Assembly (NCBI RefSeq): GCF_016132545.1 | Contig: NZ_CP066167.1 | Location: forward strand, 1,329,001 to 1,393,000 | Direction of reading: 5' to 3' | Origin: Spongiibacter nanhainus | GTDB lineage: Bacteria > Pseudomonadota > Gammaproteobacteria > Pseudomonadales > Spongiibacteraceae | DNA: 64,000 nucleotides | Part shown: piece by piece, positions 37,989-46,851 of the stretch | How the letters are laid out: each line of letters begins with the position of its first letter | Numbering within the stretch: position 1 is the stretch's first letter | Position numbers and translations under genes: made by a program | The notes under the pieces: model-generated | What the model saw: the letters and a program-made list of their open reading frames with translations, nothing else | What the model was told of the DNA's origin: nothing | The model's database searches: none

Positions 37989-38893
37989 GTGAGATACACC
38001 TGTTGGTTACTGGCGCTAATGGCCAGTTGGGTCAGTGTCTGGCGGATCAGCTTAAGGCCCAAGGCATTACGCATACACTGCTTAGCCGCCAAGAGGCCGA
38101 TATCAACGACACGGTCGTATTAGAACAAATTATCGCAGAAAAAAGCATTACCGCCATTATCAATGCAGCAGCCTACACGTCAGTAGACAAAGCGGAGTCA
38201 GAACCTGAGTTAGCGAAGCGCATTAACGAAGATGGCCCTGCCTTACTTGCTAAGGTTTGTAGTCGTTTTGATATTGCCTTGCTGCATGTGTCTACCGATT
38301 ATGTGTTTGATGGGAATAAAACAACGCCATATCTGGAAACTGATCAAACCAGCCCGAGTGGTGTATACGGCCAAACCAAACTCAATGGAGAACTAGCCGT
38401 TCATCGGTATTGCTCAAAACACGTTATATTGCGAACTGCATGGGTGTTTAGCGAGTACGGCAATAACTTCTTGAAAACTATGTTACGCTTGGCTAATGAG
38501 CGGGACACGCTCGGGGTTGTAGTAGATCAAATTGGCTGCCCGACTTATGCGAGTGATATTGCAAAGGCGCTTATTAGTATTGCGCAGAAACTCCAAGTGG
38601 AGGAGCAAACTAATAGTGGAGCTAACGCCCATTATGGCGTTTACCATTACGCGGGTAATGAGGCGGTAAGTTGGCATGCCTTTGCGATGGCAATTTTTGA
38701 AGAAGCCCATAAGCAGGGTTTGCTAAAAAGAATTCCGACTGTTAATAGCATGAATACCGAAGCCTATCCGACACCCGCAAAGCGCCCAGCTTACTCGGTG
38801 TTGAGTGTTGAGAAGATAGCCAATGATTATGGTGTGGCAGCGAGTGACTGGCGCCGGGCTGTAGAGCAGGTGGTGAGCTTGTTGGCTGCATAA
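37985..38893 (+). CDS. rfbD: dTDP-4-dehydrorhamnose reductase
   Basis: A 302-residue NADPH-dependent SDR that completes dTDP-L-rhamnose. LVTGANGQLGQCLADQL is the dinucleotide fold, HVSTDYVFDGN and VYGQTKLNGELAV (YxxxK) carry the catalytic residues, and RPAYSVLSVEKI is the typical C-terminal block. It is translationally coupled to rfbC. Confidence 0.96.
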   Translation: MSEIHLLVTGANGQLGQCLADQLKAQGITHTLLSRQEADINDTVVLEQIIAEKSITAIINAAAYTSVDKAESEPELAKRINEDGPALLAKVCSRFDIALLHVSTDYVFDGNKTTPYLETDQTSPSGVYGQTKLNGELAVHRYCSKHVILRTAWVFSEYGNNFLKTMLRLANERDTLGVVVDQIGCPTYASDIAKALISIAQKLQVEEQTNSGANAHYGVYHYAGNEAVSWHAFAMAIFEEAHKQGLLKRIPTVNSMNTEAYPTPAKRPAYSVLSVEKIANDYGVAASDWRRAVEQVVSLLAA

Positions 38894-38921
38894 TTTTTCT
38901 ATCACTTTGTGAGCCAGGCCT

Positions 38922-40211
38922 GTGTTGCCAGCTAAACTTAAACGAATTTTTGCCAACCCTGAAAATCGCGACTTGCTGTTAAACAGTGCTTTAGCTTTTG
39001 TGGTGCGAATTTTTGGTGCTTTGGCGGGATTTATCGCCACATTTTTTATCGCCCGTACATTGGGCGCCGAAGAATCGGGCCTCTATTTTTTAGCGTTTTC
39101 TTTGCTTACCATATTGGCCGCAGTTTCCCGTGTAGGAATGGACAACACTCTGATCCGGTTTGTGGGCAGTGGGCCGGAGCAGGGATTATCGGTGTTACTG
39201 AAAGGCATTGTAGTGTCTGCGGCGGTAAGTTCGTTTGCGGCCGCTGTTGTCTTTTTTCTGGCCGATTTCTTGTCAAGGTCTGTGTTCGATAAGCCTACTG
39301 TAGCCCCGGTGCTGCGATTTATCAGTGTGGGCATTGTGGGGTTGTCGTTATTAACTTTAGCTGCCAATGCTTTGCAGGGATTGCGCCGGGTTACCTCCTC
39401 TATTTTTACATTGAATATTGCTGTGAATCTTGGCTTGGTGGTGGCGGTGGTGTTCTTCCCCGTGAATCAGGCTGTGTCGTTAGCCGGGGTCTATGCTGGC
39501 GCATCATTAGTGGTGGGGTTGTTGGGAGTAGTGCTTTGTCTGGTTTTTCAGCCACCTCAATCGGGAGTGCAGGTTGCATGGGGCGTTGTGTGGAAGAGCT
39601 GCCTGCCTCTTTGGGCGGTTGTGATTATGTCTCAGCTGGTGCAGTGGTCAGGTCAGTTTATTGCCGGGGCTTACGTGAGTAGTGATTTGGTGGCTCAGCT
39701 CGCCGTCGCCCAGCGCACCGCGATGTTGGCAAGCTTTGTATTAATTGCGGTGAACCTGGTCGTGGCTCCGCGTTTTGCTGCCTTGCATCGTCAGGGTAGC
39801 AAAGCGGGCATGCAGCGGCTGGCGATTAATTCGGTAAAGTTAATATCACTAATGGCGCTGCCTGTGGTTGGGGTAATGTTGGTATTCCCCGCTTTCCTTA
39901 TGGGCCTGTTTGGCGAAGGTTTTGGTGGCGGCGCGCGATTACTACAAATCTTAGCGGTGGGGCAGTTCGTTAATGCCATGACAGGTTCTGTTGGGTATTT
40001 ATTAATGATGTCTGGTCATGAGCGGGATATGCGTAATGTGACGTTGATATCGGGCACTCTGGCGCTGTCGCTGACGTGGGTGTTGACGGTTTATTTTGGT
40101 GCTACAGGTAATGCCGTTGGCACCGCAGTGGCGGTGGCCACCCAGAATTTATTGGCGGTGTATTTTGTTAAAAAGCGGCTGGGGTTTAATACCTTAGCGG
40201 TTTGGCGGTAA
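38922..40211 (+). CDS. Wzx-like oligosaccharide flippase (MOP superfamily)
   Basis: A 429-residue membrane protein with about 12 hydrophobic helices from a GTG start. ALAFVVRIFGALAGFIATFFIARTLG-type sequence is the usual flippase beginning, and FWVGPE-like polar loops are short. It would move the lipid-linked repeat across the inner membrane for polymerisation. It is the last gene of the cluster before REP cluster R7 and manC. Confidence 0.85.
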   Translation: MLPAKLKRIFANPENRDLLLNSALAFVVRIFGALAGFIATFFIARTLGAEESGLYFLAFSLLTILAAVSRVGMDNTLIRFVGSGPEQGLSVLLKGIVVSAAVSSFAAAVVFFLADFLSRSVFDKPTVAPVLRFISVGIVGLSLLTLAANALQGLRRVTSSIFTLNIAVNLGLVVAVVFFPVNQAVSLAGVYAGASLVVGLLGVVLCLVFQPPQSGVQVAWGVVWKSCLPLWAVVIMSQLVQWSGQFIAGAYVSSDLVAQLAVAQRTAMLASFVLIAVNLVVAPRFAALHRQGSKAGMQRLAINSVKLISLMALPVVGVMLVFPAFLMGLFGEGFGGGARLLQILAVGQFVNAMTGSVGYLLMMSGHERDMRNVTLISGTLALSLTWVLTVYFGATGNAVGTAVAVATQNLLAVYFVKKRLGFNTLAVWR

Positions 40212-40250
40212 AGTCCCTTTACTTTATTGGGTGGGAGTTTTTTTGTATTT

Positions 40251-40429
40251 GGTGTACATGAAAAAGCAATGTACACCCTACGCCATATGCCCACCATCGT
40301 TGGTGGGCACCCTTTTATGTTGGCCTAGTCAACTCAGTAGCGAATTTTATGGTGGACACACTAAACGATGTTCACCCTACTTGGCTGGAGTAGCTGTATT
40401 GTAGGGCGGACATGGTTCCCATGTCCGCC
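40251..40429. repeat. REP cluster R7
   Basis: It contains GGTGTACA/TGTACACC followed by CTAC (40251-40281), a separate GCCCACC/GGTGGGC hairpin near 40290, a degenerate GGTGGACA hairpin ending in CTAC (40351-40380), and GTAG plus GGCGGACA/TGTCCGCC (40401-40429). It occupies most of the 254-bp gap between the flippase gene and manC. The stems are more diverse here than in the tandem arrays. Confidence 0.85.
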
Positions 40430-40465
40430 GGGCTGTAGATCAAGATTATATATTGGAACAGATAC

Positions 40466-41875
40466 ATGCACGCAGTAATTATGGCCGGCGGCAGTGGAAG
40501 CCGCTTATGGCCCTCCAGTCGGGGACTTTACCCCAAGCAATTTCTTTCGCTGTGTGGCGAAGAAACCATGCTGCAGGCGACTCTGGGGCGTCTTGCTGGA
40601 GTGGATTGCGATAGCACCTCTGTTATCTGTAACGAGGAACATCGTTTTATCGTTGCTCAACAGGCTCAAGAATCAGGTTCTCCGCTTGAAACCATCATTC
40701 TAGAGCCCGTCGGGCGCAATACCGCCCCGGCGATCGCGCTGGCGGCATTTGATGCTTTGGAGAGCAGCCCTGGCAATTCCCCTTTGCTGCTGGTGATGGC
40801 TGCAGATCATCTGATTGAGGATGTAGATGCGTTTCAGGCATCCGTGGCGCTGGCAAAGGCTCAAGCAGAGACCGGGAAGTTGGTGACCTTCGGGATTGTG
40901 CCTACCTCTGCCCATACCGGATACGGCTATATTCAACGCGGTGCGGAATTGGGTGGTGAGGCGTATGCGGTTTCTCGTTTTGTGGAGAAGCCGGATGCCG
41001 AGACCGCCCAGAGTTATGTCGACGAGGGGGAGTATTACTGGAACAGCGGTATGTTCCTGTTTTCGGCCCAAGTATATCTGGATGAATTAAAGCAGCACCG
41101 GCCTGATATTTATTCGGCTTGCGAGCAAGCTTACGCCGGTAAGTCGCGGGATGTGGATTTTCTGCGGGTAGATAAGGAAGCCTTTATGGCCTGCGCGGAC
41201 GATTCCATCGACTATGCGGTGATGGAAAAGACCGGTAAGGCAGCTGTGGTGCCCATGGATGCCGGATGGAGTGATGTGGGCGCTTGGTCGTCGCTGTGGG
41301 AAGTGGGTGACAGCGATGAAGACGGGAATGTGGTGTCTGGGGATGTGATGAGTCACTCCACCAGTAATTCCTATGTTCGGGCGGAACATCGCTTGGTGGC
41401 TACTGTGGGTTTGGATAACGTGGTGGTGGTCGAGACCAATGACGCGGTTCTAGTGGCCGACAAGAACAAGGTTCAGGATGTGAAGGCCATCGTGAATCAG
41501 CTAAAGGCCGAAGGGCGCAGTGAGTTTTTGCATCACCGCCATGTGTATCGGCCCTGGGGTGTTTATGACTCCATTGATCACGGTGAACGTTATCAGGTTA
41601 AGTGTATTACCGTGAAACCCGGTGCCAAGTTGTCGGTGCAGATGCATCATCACCGTGCCGAACATTGGATTGTGGTATCGGGCACCGCCAAGGTGACGAT
41701 TGGGGACGACACGGTGATGTTGACCGAAAATCAGTCGACCTACATCCCGATCGGTGCGGTGCATGCCTTGGAGAACCCCGGCAAGATTCCGCTTGAGTTG
41801 ATTGAGGTGCAGTCCGGCTCGTATTTGGGTGAGGATGATATTGTAAGGTTTGAGGACCGTTACGGGCGGGCGTGA
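40466..41875 (+). CDS. manC: Mannose-1-phosphate guanylyltransferase / mannose-6-phosphate isomerase
   Basis: A 469-residue bifunctional type II PMI that makes GDP-mannose. The N-terminal pyrophosphorylase has [22 protein letters not shown] and WNSGMFLF. The C-terminal cupin isomerase domain has [10 protein letters not shown], and the metal-binding segment [19 protein letters not shown] near residue 395 is intact. No phosphomannomutase gene is in the window. Its presence implies mannose or a mannose-derived sugar (for example fucose) in the polymer. Confidence 0.96.
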   Translation: MHAVIMAGGSGSRLWPSSRGLYPKQFLSLCGEETMLQATLGRLAGVDCDSTSVICNEEHRFIVAQQAQESGSPLETIILEPVGRNTAPAIALAAFDALESSPGNSPLLLVMAADHLIEDVDAFQASVALAKAQAETGKLVTFGIVPTSAHTGYGYIQRGAELGGEAYAVSRFVEKPDAETAQSYVDEGEYYWNSGMFLFSAQVYLDELKQHRPDIYSACEQAYAGKSRDVDFLRVDKEAFMACADDSIDYAVMEKTGKAAVVPMDAGWSDVGAWSSLWEVGDSDEDGNVVSGDVMSHSTSNSYVRAEHRLVATVGLDNVVVVETNDAVLVADKNKVQDVKAIVNQLKAEGRSEFLHHRHVYRPWGVYDSIDHGERYQVKCITVKPGAKLSVQMHHHRAEHWIVVSGTAKVTIGDDTVMLTENQSTYIPIGAVHALENPGKIPLELIEVQSGSYLGEDDIVRFEDRYGRA

Positions 41876-41891
41876 TTTTTTGGGTGTGAAT

Positions 41892-42198
41892 GGCGGACAT
41901 TAAAGGCGATGTCCGCCCTACGGGCTTGGTGGGATATATCGATTTACATATCCATTGGGGCCGCATTTCGTTTTCGTAGGGTGGACATGGATTTATATGT
42001 CCACCGGGGTGTGGCGCAGTGGTTGGGATTGGCGGACACAAAGGCTGTGTCCACCCTACGGGCTTGGTGGGATATATCGATTTACATATCCATTGGGGCC
42101 AAATTTCGTTTCTCGTAGGGTGGACATCGGTTTGTATGTCCACCGGGAATTGGCGCGGTGGTGGGAAATGGCGGACATGACAGCGGTTTCCGCTCTAC
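41892..42198. repeat. REP cluster R8
   Basis: It starts with GGCGGACAT/ATGTCCGCC and CTAC (41892-41921). GTAGGGTGGACA hairpins follow near 41976 and 42115, with a GGCGGACA/TGTCCACC mixed hairpin near 42031. The last unit (42170-42198) is damaged: GGCGGACATGACAGC pairs poorly with CCGCTCTAC. That CTAC still supplies the stop of the minus-strand nucleotidyltransferase gene at 42195-42197. Confidence 0.85.
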
Positions 42199-42515
42199 TT
42201 TTCGTAGAAGACGATGCCTCGGCGCTGTATATGGTCGATGAGGCTCGCGTTGTCTATATCGCTCATGCATGACACATCGAATTTGTAGGGTAGTGGGGTT
42301 TCTTCCAATTCCTGGATCAGTTGCTGGACTTCGTCGTCTGGGATGTTGCCAATCAAGGTAAGGTCGATATCTGAACCGGGGCGGTGCGTGCCCATAGCGC
42401 GAGATCCGTACAATAATGCTTTGTCGATATTGGCGTGAGTTGCCAGTATGTGCTGAATTTGGGCTACTGCCTCGACCGGTAGTGAAAATTGGCTGTTGTG
42501 GGCTGTAGTCGTCAT
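42195..42515 (-). CDS. Minimal nucleotidyltransferase (MNT) of HEPN/MNT module 1
   Basis: A 106-residue nucleotidyltransferase-fold protein. The GSx10DxD site is intact as GSRAMGTHRPGSDIDL near residues 37-52. In HEPN/MNT toxin-antitoxin pairs the MNT protein (MntA type) can AMPylate and neutralise the HEPN RNase partner. It overlaps the upstream HEPN gene by 4 nt. The TAG stop comes from the GTAG of a degraded REP in R8. Confidence 0.85.
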   Translation of the reverse strand: MTTTAHNSQFSLPVEAVAQIQHILATHANIDKALLYGSRAMGTHRPGSDIDLTLIGNIPDDEVQQLIQELEETPLPYKFDVSCMSDIDNASLIDHIQRRGIVFYEK

Positions 42516-42934
42516 GGCTTGTCCACTAGCTTGGTATTTAGTGTTGCTATCAATGCATTGAATTGGGCGTGATAGTCGTTACAGATATTCGCGATAATCG
42601 CTTCTGCTGTTTTTTCGTTATATGTGTGGCTGGTTCTATTACGGTCGACCAGCATATTCATCCAGATTTGTCCCTCCGACACTAGCCCCTGGTTAAATGC
42701 TTCCCGGATAGTATCCCGAGACCCAATCAGGTCGCAGATGCCCTGCCACTCGAGGTAATTCTTTAGGGTGTTCCATGCCAATTCGTAGGTAAACTCGAAG
42801 GCTTGTATAAGCCCTTGCTTCTCAAGCGAGCTGAGTTCTCTTTTTGAGGCCAGCATGACTGCATCGTCGAGTTGTACGAAGGCTTTGGTGTAGTTTTGAA
42901 ACCGTTGTTGCCAACGGATGTCTGGGTTGGTCAT
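42512..42934 (-). CDS. HEPN-domain protein (HI0074-type) of module 1
   Basis: A 140-residue helical protein of the HI0074 'nucleotidyltransferase substrate-binding' family. The HEPN RNase motif Rx4HxY is visible as RNRTSHTY near residue 100, and FEFTYELAWNTLKNYL is a family signature. It is probably the toxin partner of the downstream MNT gene, although in HI0073/HI0074 a substrate-binding role was first proposed. In this module HEPN comes first and MNT second. Confidence 0.82.
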   Translation of the reverse strand: MTNPDIRWQQRFQNYTKAFVQLDDAVMLASKRELSSLEKQGLIQAFEFTYELAWNTLKNYLEWQGICDLIGSRDTIREAFNQGLVSEGQIWMNMLVDRNRTSHTYNEKTAEAIIANICNDYHAQFNALIATLNTKLVDKP

Positions 42935-43042
42935 GGTTGTGGGGGAACGCCGTTTGTTTGCTAGGTGCCGATTTTTGAGAGTAGCACCGCTCGATCAGTT
43001 GGACAACGGCCAGGGTTTCGGGGTGGCATGGTGGTTGGGGAT

Positions 43043-43517
43043 GGCGGACACAAAATCGGTGTCCGCCCTACATTGGTGTTGCATCAAATTCTCGAAATCC
43101 GCACCCCGTAGGGCGTACATCGCCGTTTATGTACGCCGCGACCACGGTGGGATGGCGGACACGAAAGCGGTGTCCGCCCTACGTTGTTGTTGCATCAAAT
43201 TCTCGAAATCCGCACCCCGTAGGGCGTACATCGCCGTTTATGTACGCCGCGACCACGGTGGGGATGGCGGACACAAAATCGGTGTCCGCCCTACGTTGGT
43301 GTTGCATCAAATCCTGGAAATCCCCACCCCGTAGGGCTGTAATCGCCGTTTATGTACGCCGCGACCATGGTGGGAATGGCGGACACGAAAGCGGTGTCCG
43401 CCCTACGTTGGTGTTGCATCAAATCCTTGAATCCCCACCCCGTGGGGCGTACATCGCCTTTTATGTACGCCGCAACCACGGTGGGGTTGGCGGACACGAA
43501 AGCGGTGTCCGCCCTAC
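43043..43517. repeat. REP cluster R9, ~112-bp tandem array
   Basis: Five GGCGGACAC hairpins start at 43043, 43154, 43266, 43378 and 43489, a period of 111-112 bp, alternating with GTAG-GGCGTACA/TGTACGCC hairpins. The spacer contains TTGGTGTTGCATCAAAT and is shared with R10 but not with the other clusters. The last CTAC (43514-43517) ends the HEPN gene of module 2. There is no credible gene in this interval. Confidence 0.92.
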
Positions 43518-44002
43518 GGCAATTGTAAATGCAGGTGCTTGATGGCGTATTGCCGCATGGCATCAAAGTCATCGTGCATGTGGTCTGTGAATTGGCTAGC
43601 CCGCTCCAGGGCGGTGGTCAAATGCTCGAGGTTATCAATATATTCGTGGACGAGTCGATTTCTCAGCTGGCGCATTTGTAGCCATTTGTCGCCGTCTTCG
43701 ATCAAGCCGAGCCGCTCCAAGCGGCCTAGATTGTCAATAGCAGCTAATACTGGCTCGCCGGCGGCACTTAATAGCGCGGGCATAAGCTTGTCGACGATCG
43801 TGTCTTGCATCCGACCAAATTTCGCGCCAAAGGACTCCAGGCGATCTATGCCCAGGTCGCTAGAGATCAGTTTTTCGACCTCTTGAGGCTTTAGCGCTTT
43901 TTTTGTACCCAGGAAACGCTCGCGCACAGCAAGTAAGTGCTGATCCTCCCGGGCCACCAATTCAAATAGGCGAATGAGCCTGTCATGGCGATTCTGGGTC
44001 AT
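43514..44002 (-). CDS. HEPN-domain RNase-like protein (HepT type) of module 2
   Basis: A 162-residue helical protein. The HEPN catalytic motif Rx4HxY is present as RNRLVHEY near residue 115, preceded by LRQ-type helix. It overlaps the upstream MNT gene by 4 nt. The gene order is reversed relative to module 1: MNT first, HEPN second. Its TAG stop is the GTAG of REP cluster R9. The probable role is a translation- or tRNA-targeting toxin controlled by its MNT partner, inferred from the family. Confidence 0.8.
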   Translation of the reverse strand: MTQNRHDRLIRLFELVAREDQHLLAVRERFLGTKKALKPQEVEKLISSDLGIDRLESFGAKFGRMQDTIVDKLMPALLSAAGEPVLAAIDNLGRLERLGLIEDGDKWLQMRQLRNRLVHEYIDNLEHLTTALERASQFTDHMHDDFDAMRQYAIKHLHLQLP

Positions 44003-44301
44003 TCTAGCGTTATCCCTGTTTCTTGGGCGTGTTTATCGATAGGGCGCAGGGGCGTTTTTTTGTTGTGGACAATAATATCGATGCGTCGCTCGCCTAAACG
44101 GCGCTGTAAACGTGCGTATAGGGCGAGCTCTTTTTCCAAAAGTTGTGAAGGTGAGCCGTCCGCGTCAATGTGTAAATCGATGTCGCCCCCTCGAACATTG
44201 TCGTTGAGCCGGGAACCAAAAAGAAGCAAGGTCGCATCACGACCAAAGACCTGCTCGAATTCTTCGCAAATAATGGCGCGTTGATTTTCGGATAGACGCA
44301 T
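43999..44301 (-). CDS. Minimal nucleotidyltransferase (MntA-like) of module 2
   Basis: A 100-residue nucleotidyltransferase-fold protein. The active site is GSRLNDNVRGGDIDLHID, with nine residues between GS and DxD rather than ten. FEQVFGRDATLLLFGS precedes it. It is probably the antitoxin of the downstream HEPN gene. Upstream (44302-44428) lies a short promoter region before REP cluster R10. Confidence 0.82.
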   Translation of the reverse strand: MRLSENQRAIICEEFEQVFGRDATLLLFGSRLNDNVRGGDIDLHIDADGSPSQLLEKELALYARLQRRLGERRIDIIVHNKKTPLRPIDKHAQETGITLE

Positions 44302-44428
44302 GCGTGATTTGGCCTTTCCATACCACTTTGTGGATAGTTTAACGCGGTAGGCGAATTGGTGCTATTTTGGTGTGGTGCTGTGGGCATCGGTTTTTATGTT
44401 CACTGGGGCTTTGCACGGTGGTTGGGGC

Positions 44429-44793
44429 GGCGGACACAAAGGCGTTGTCCGCCCTACGTTGGTGTTGCATCAAATCCTGGAAATCCGCATCCCGTAGGGC
44501 GTACATCGCCGTTTATGTACGCCGCGACTATGGTGGGAATGGCGGACTCGAAAGCGTTGTCCGCCCTACGTTGGTGTTGCATCAAATCCTGGAAATCCGC
44601 ATCCCGTAGGGCGTACATCGCCGTTTATGTACGCCGCGACCACGGTGGGGTTGGCGGACACGAAAGCGGTGTCCGCCCTACATTGGTGTTGCATCAAATT
44701 CTCGAAATCCGCACCCCGTAGGGCGTACATCGCCTTTTATGTACGCCGCGACCATGGTGGGAATGGCGGACACGAAAGCGGTGTCCGCCCTAC
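44429..44793. repeat. REP cluster R10, ~112-bp tandem array
   Basis: Four units start at 44429, 44541, 44653 and 44765, each exactly 112 bp, with the same spacer and orientation as R9. R9 and R10 therefore flank the module 2 HEPN/MNT genes as direct repeats. The final CTAC (44790-44793) provides the stop of the minus-strand MBL gene. Confidence 0.92.
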
Positions 44794-46187
44794 GGGATCA
44801 CTACATGTTTGGCGAGGCTTTGCGCCAACAACTGCTGTTTGAGGTTCCACTTGGCGTCGTCGTCGCCGTGGACTATACGCACGGTGTTTGGTCTTTTGCG
44901 CATGCGCTTTACAAAGTTGATCAAATCTTTTTGATCGGCGTGGGCGGAGTAACCGCTGATGGTGTCTACACCGCAGCGTATTGTGTAACGCTCTCCCTCT
45001 AAATCCACGTAGCCGTTTTGCGGGCCGTATTCCTGAATGGCTTGACCTGGGGTACCCCTGGCTTGATACCCAACGAATAAAATATTGTGGCGCGGGTCGT
45101 TGAGCATGGCCTGCAGGTAATTAACAATGCGCCCGCCGGCGCACATGCCGCTGGCGGCGAGGATGATGGCGGGTTGCCGGGTTTGGGCCAACCTGTTGAC
45201 CAGCGCTATGTGTTCGCCGTGTTCGTCTACGGTAATCAACTGCTCAAAGCTAAGCGGGTGGCGCCCCCGTCTTGCCCGTTGTTTGGCTTCTCCGTCCCAG
45301 AAATCCTTTAAGCGTCGGTACACCTCGGTGAAGCGGCTGGCCAGTGGCGAGTCGACGATGATGGGGAGGTTGTGCCAGGGACTGTCTTTGCTGTGTTGTT
45401 TCTTTTGCTGGTGGATAATGCCTTCCAATTCGTAGAGCAGTTCCTGAGTGCGGCCGATGCTGAAGGCGGGGATCAGTACGCTGCCTCCGTCCAGCAGGGC
45501 GTTTTCAATCGCGCGCTGTAATGCCTTGGCGCGGTCTTTTCGGTTGTGGTGTTGGCGGTCGCCGTAGGTGCTTTCGATGACCAGTTCATCGCAGCCGTAG
45601 GGTGGGCGGGGCGAGTAGAGCAGCGGTGTGTAGGGTGCGCCGAGGTCGCCGGAGAAGACGATGCGTTTTTTGGGGGCCTTGGCTAGGTCGCATTCCACAT
45701 AGGCGGAGCCGAGGATATGGCCGGCACGTTGCAGGCGAATGGCCAGTTCGCCGTCGATGATGCTCTGCCATTTTCCGTAGGGCAGGGGCCGCAGTTGTTG
45801 GTGGATGTAGCGCAGGAAGGTATCGATCAGTTTTTTGTCTCGGGTGACGCCGATTTTCAGGGCGTCTTCCAGGACCAGGGGCAGTAATTCTGCCGAGGGC
45901 TCGGAGCAATAGATCGGCCTACGAAAGCCTGCGGCGATGAGGTAGGGGATTCGCCCGACATGGTCGATATGAACATGAGTGGCGACCAGGGCCTGGACGG
46001 AAGTGATGTCAAAATTAATGCTCAAGTCGTTGGCGTGGCTGCCGTCCGGGGCGGCCTCGTCGCCTTGAAACAAACCGCAATCGATGAGGATGGAGTGTTC
46101 CGCGCTTGCGAACAATTGGTGGCAGGAGCCGGTAACGCCGTCGATAGCGCCATGGTGGATGATGTCACCGGGTTGTGATGTGGGCAT
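44790..46187 (-). CDS. MBL-fold beta-CASP RNase-like protein
   Basis: A 465-residue metallo-beta-lactamase/beta-CASP protein of the bacterial Ysh1/CPSF-73-like group. The HxHxDH zinc site is intact (ATHVHIDHVGR), motif 3 is AGHILGSA, and motif 4 is FSGDLGAPY. The beta-CASP insert has IVDSPLASRFTE, and the C-terminal RNA-metabolising part has GYQARGTPGQAI and SGYSAHADQ. It is probably an RNA nuclease; no target is visible. The TAG stop is shared with REP cluster R10. Confidence 0.9.
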   Translation of the reverse strand: MPTSQPGDIIHHGAIDGVTGSCHQLFASAEHSILIDCGLFQGDEAAPDGSHANDLSINFDITSVQALVATHVHIDHVGRIPYLIAAGFRRPIYCSEPSAELLPLVLEDALKIGVTRDKKLIDTFLRYIHQQLRPLPYGKWQSIIDGELAIRLQRAGHILGSAYVECDLAKAPKKRIVFSGDLGAPYTPLLYSPRPPYGCDELVIESTYGDRQHHNRKDRAKALQRAIENALLDGGSVLIPAFSIGRTQELLYELEGIIHQQKKQHSKDSPWHNLPIIVDSPLASRFTEVYRRLKDFWDGEAKQRARRGRHPLSFEQLITVDEHGEHIALVNRLAQTRQPAIILAASGMCAGGRIVNYLQAMLNDPRHNILFVGYQARGTPGQAIQEYGPQNGYVDLEGERYTIRCGVDTISGYSAHADQKDLINFVKRMRKRPNTVRIVHGDDDAKWNLKQQLLAQSLAKHVVIP

Positions 46188-46261
46188 GATTTGGGGCCTC
46201 GTCCGTGGGGCGTTGGTGTATTTTTGCCGGATTCGGTGGGGGTGTCTACCGTGGGTGGGCT

Positions 46262-46833
46262 GGCGGACACAACAGGGGTGTCCGCCCTACGGGTAGGGTG
46301 GACATGGATTTATATGTCCACCGGGATGTTGCACGGTGGTGGGAATGGCGGACACAACAGCGGTGTCCGCCCCACGGGTAGAGTGGACATCGGTGTATAT
46401 GTCCACCGGGATTTGGCACGGTGGTAGGGGATTGGCGGACACAAAGGCGGTGTCCGCCGTACGTGGACATCGATGTATATGTCCACCGGGATTTGGCACG
46501 GTGGTAGGGGATTGGCGGACACAAAGGCGGAGTCCGACGTACGGGTAGGGTGGACACGGATTTATATGTCCACCGGGGATCTGGCACGGTGGTTGGGATT
46601 GGCGGACACAAAGGCGGTGTCCGCCGCACGGGTAGGGTGGACATCGATGTATATGTCCACCGGGGGTGTGGCACGTTGGTTGGGATTGGCGGACACAAAA
46701 GCGGTGTCCGCCGTACGGGTAGGGTGGACATCGGTGTATATGTCCACCGGGATGTGGCACGGTGGTTGGGATTGGCGGACACGAAAGCGGTGTCCGCCGT
46801 ACGGGAGGGTGGGCATCGATGTATATGGCCACC
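46262..46833. repeat. REP cluster R11, ~86-bp tandem array
   Basis: Seven GGCGGACAC hairpins start at 46262, 46347, 46434, 46514, 46601, 46688 and 46774, mostly 80-87 bp apart. They alternate with GTAG-GGTGGACATCG...TATATGTCCACC hairpins. The spacer contains GGGATTTGGCACGGTGG, which is specific to R11. The last, degraded hairpin (GGTGGGCAT with GGCCACC) ends 18 nt before the AraC gene stop. No gene is credible here. Confidence 0.92.
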
Positions 46834-46851
46834 GGGTTGCGGCTCGGTGAC

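Noticed and set aside
40281-40312. GCCCACC/GGTGGGC hairpin as a transcription terminator of the flippase gene
   Set aside because: No T-run follows, and it is embedded among REPs in R7.
43043-43517. CRISPR-like appearance of the evenly spaced arrays
   Set aside because: The spacers are alike within each array and the palindromes differ between units, the reverse of CRISPR; no cas genes are nearby.
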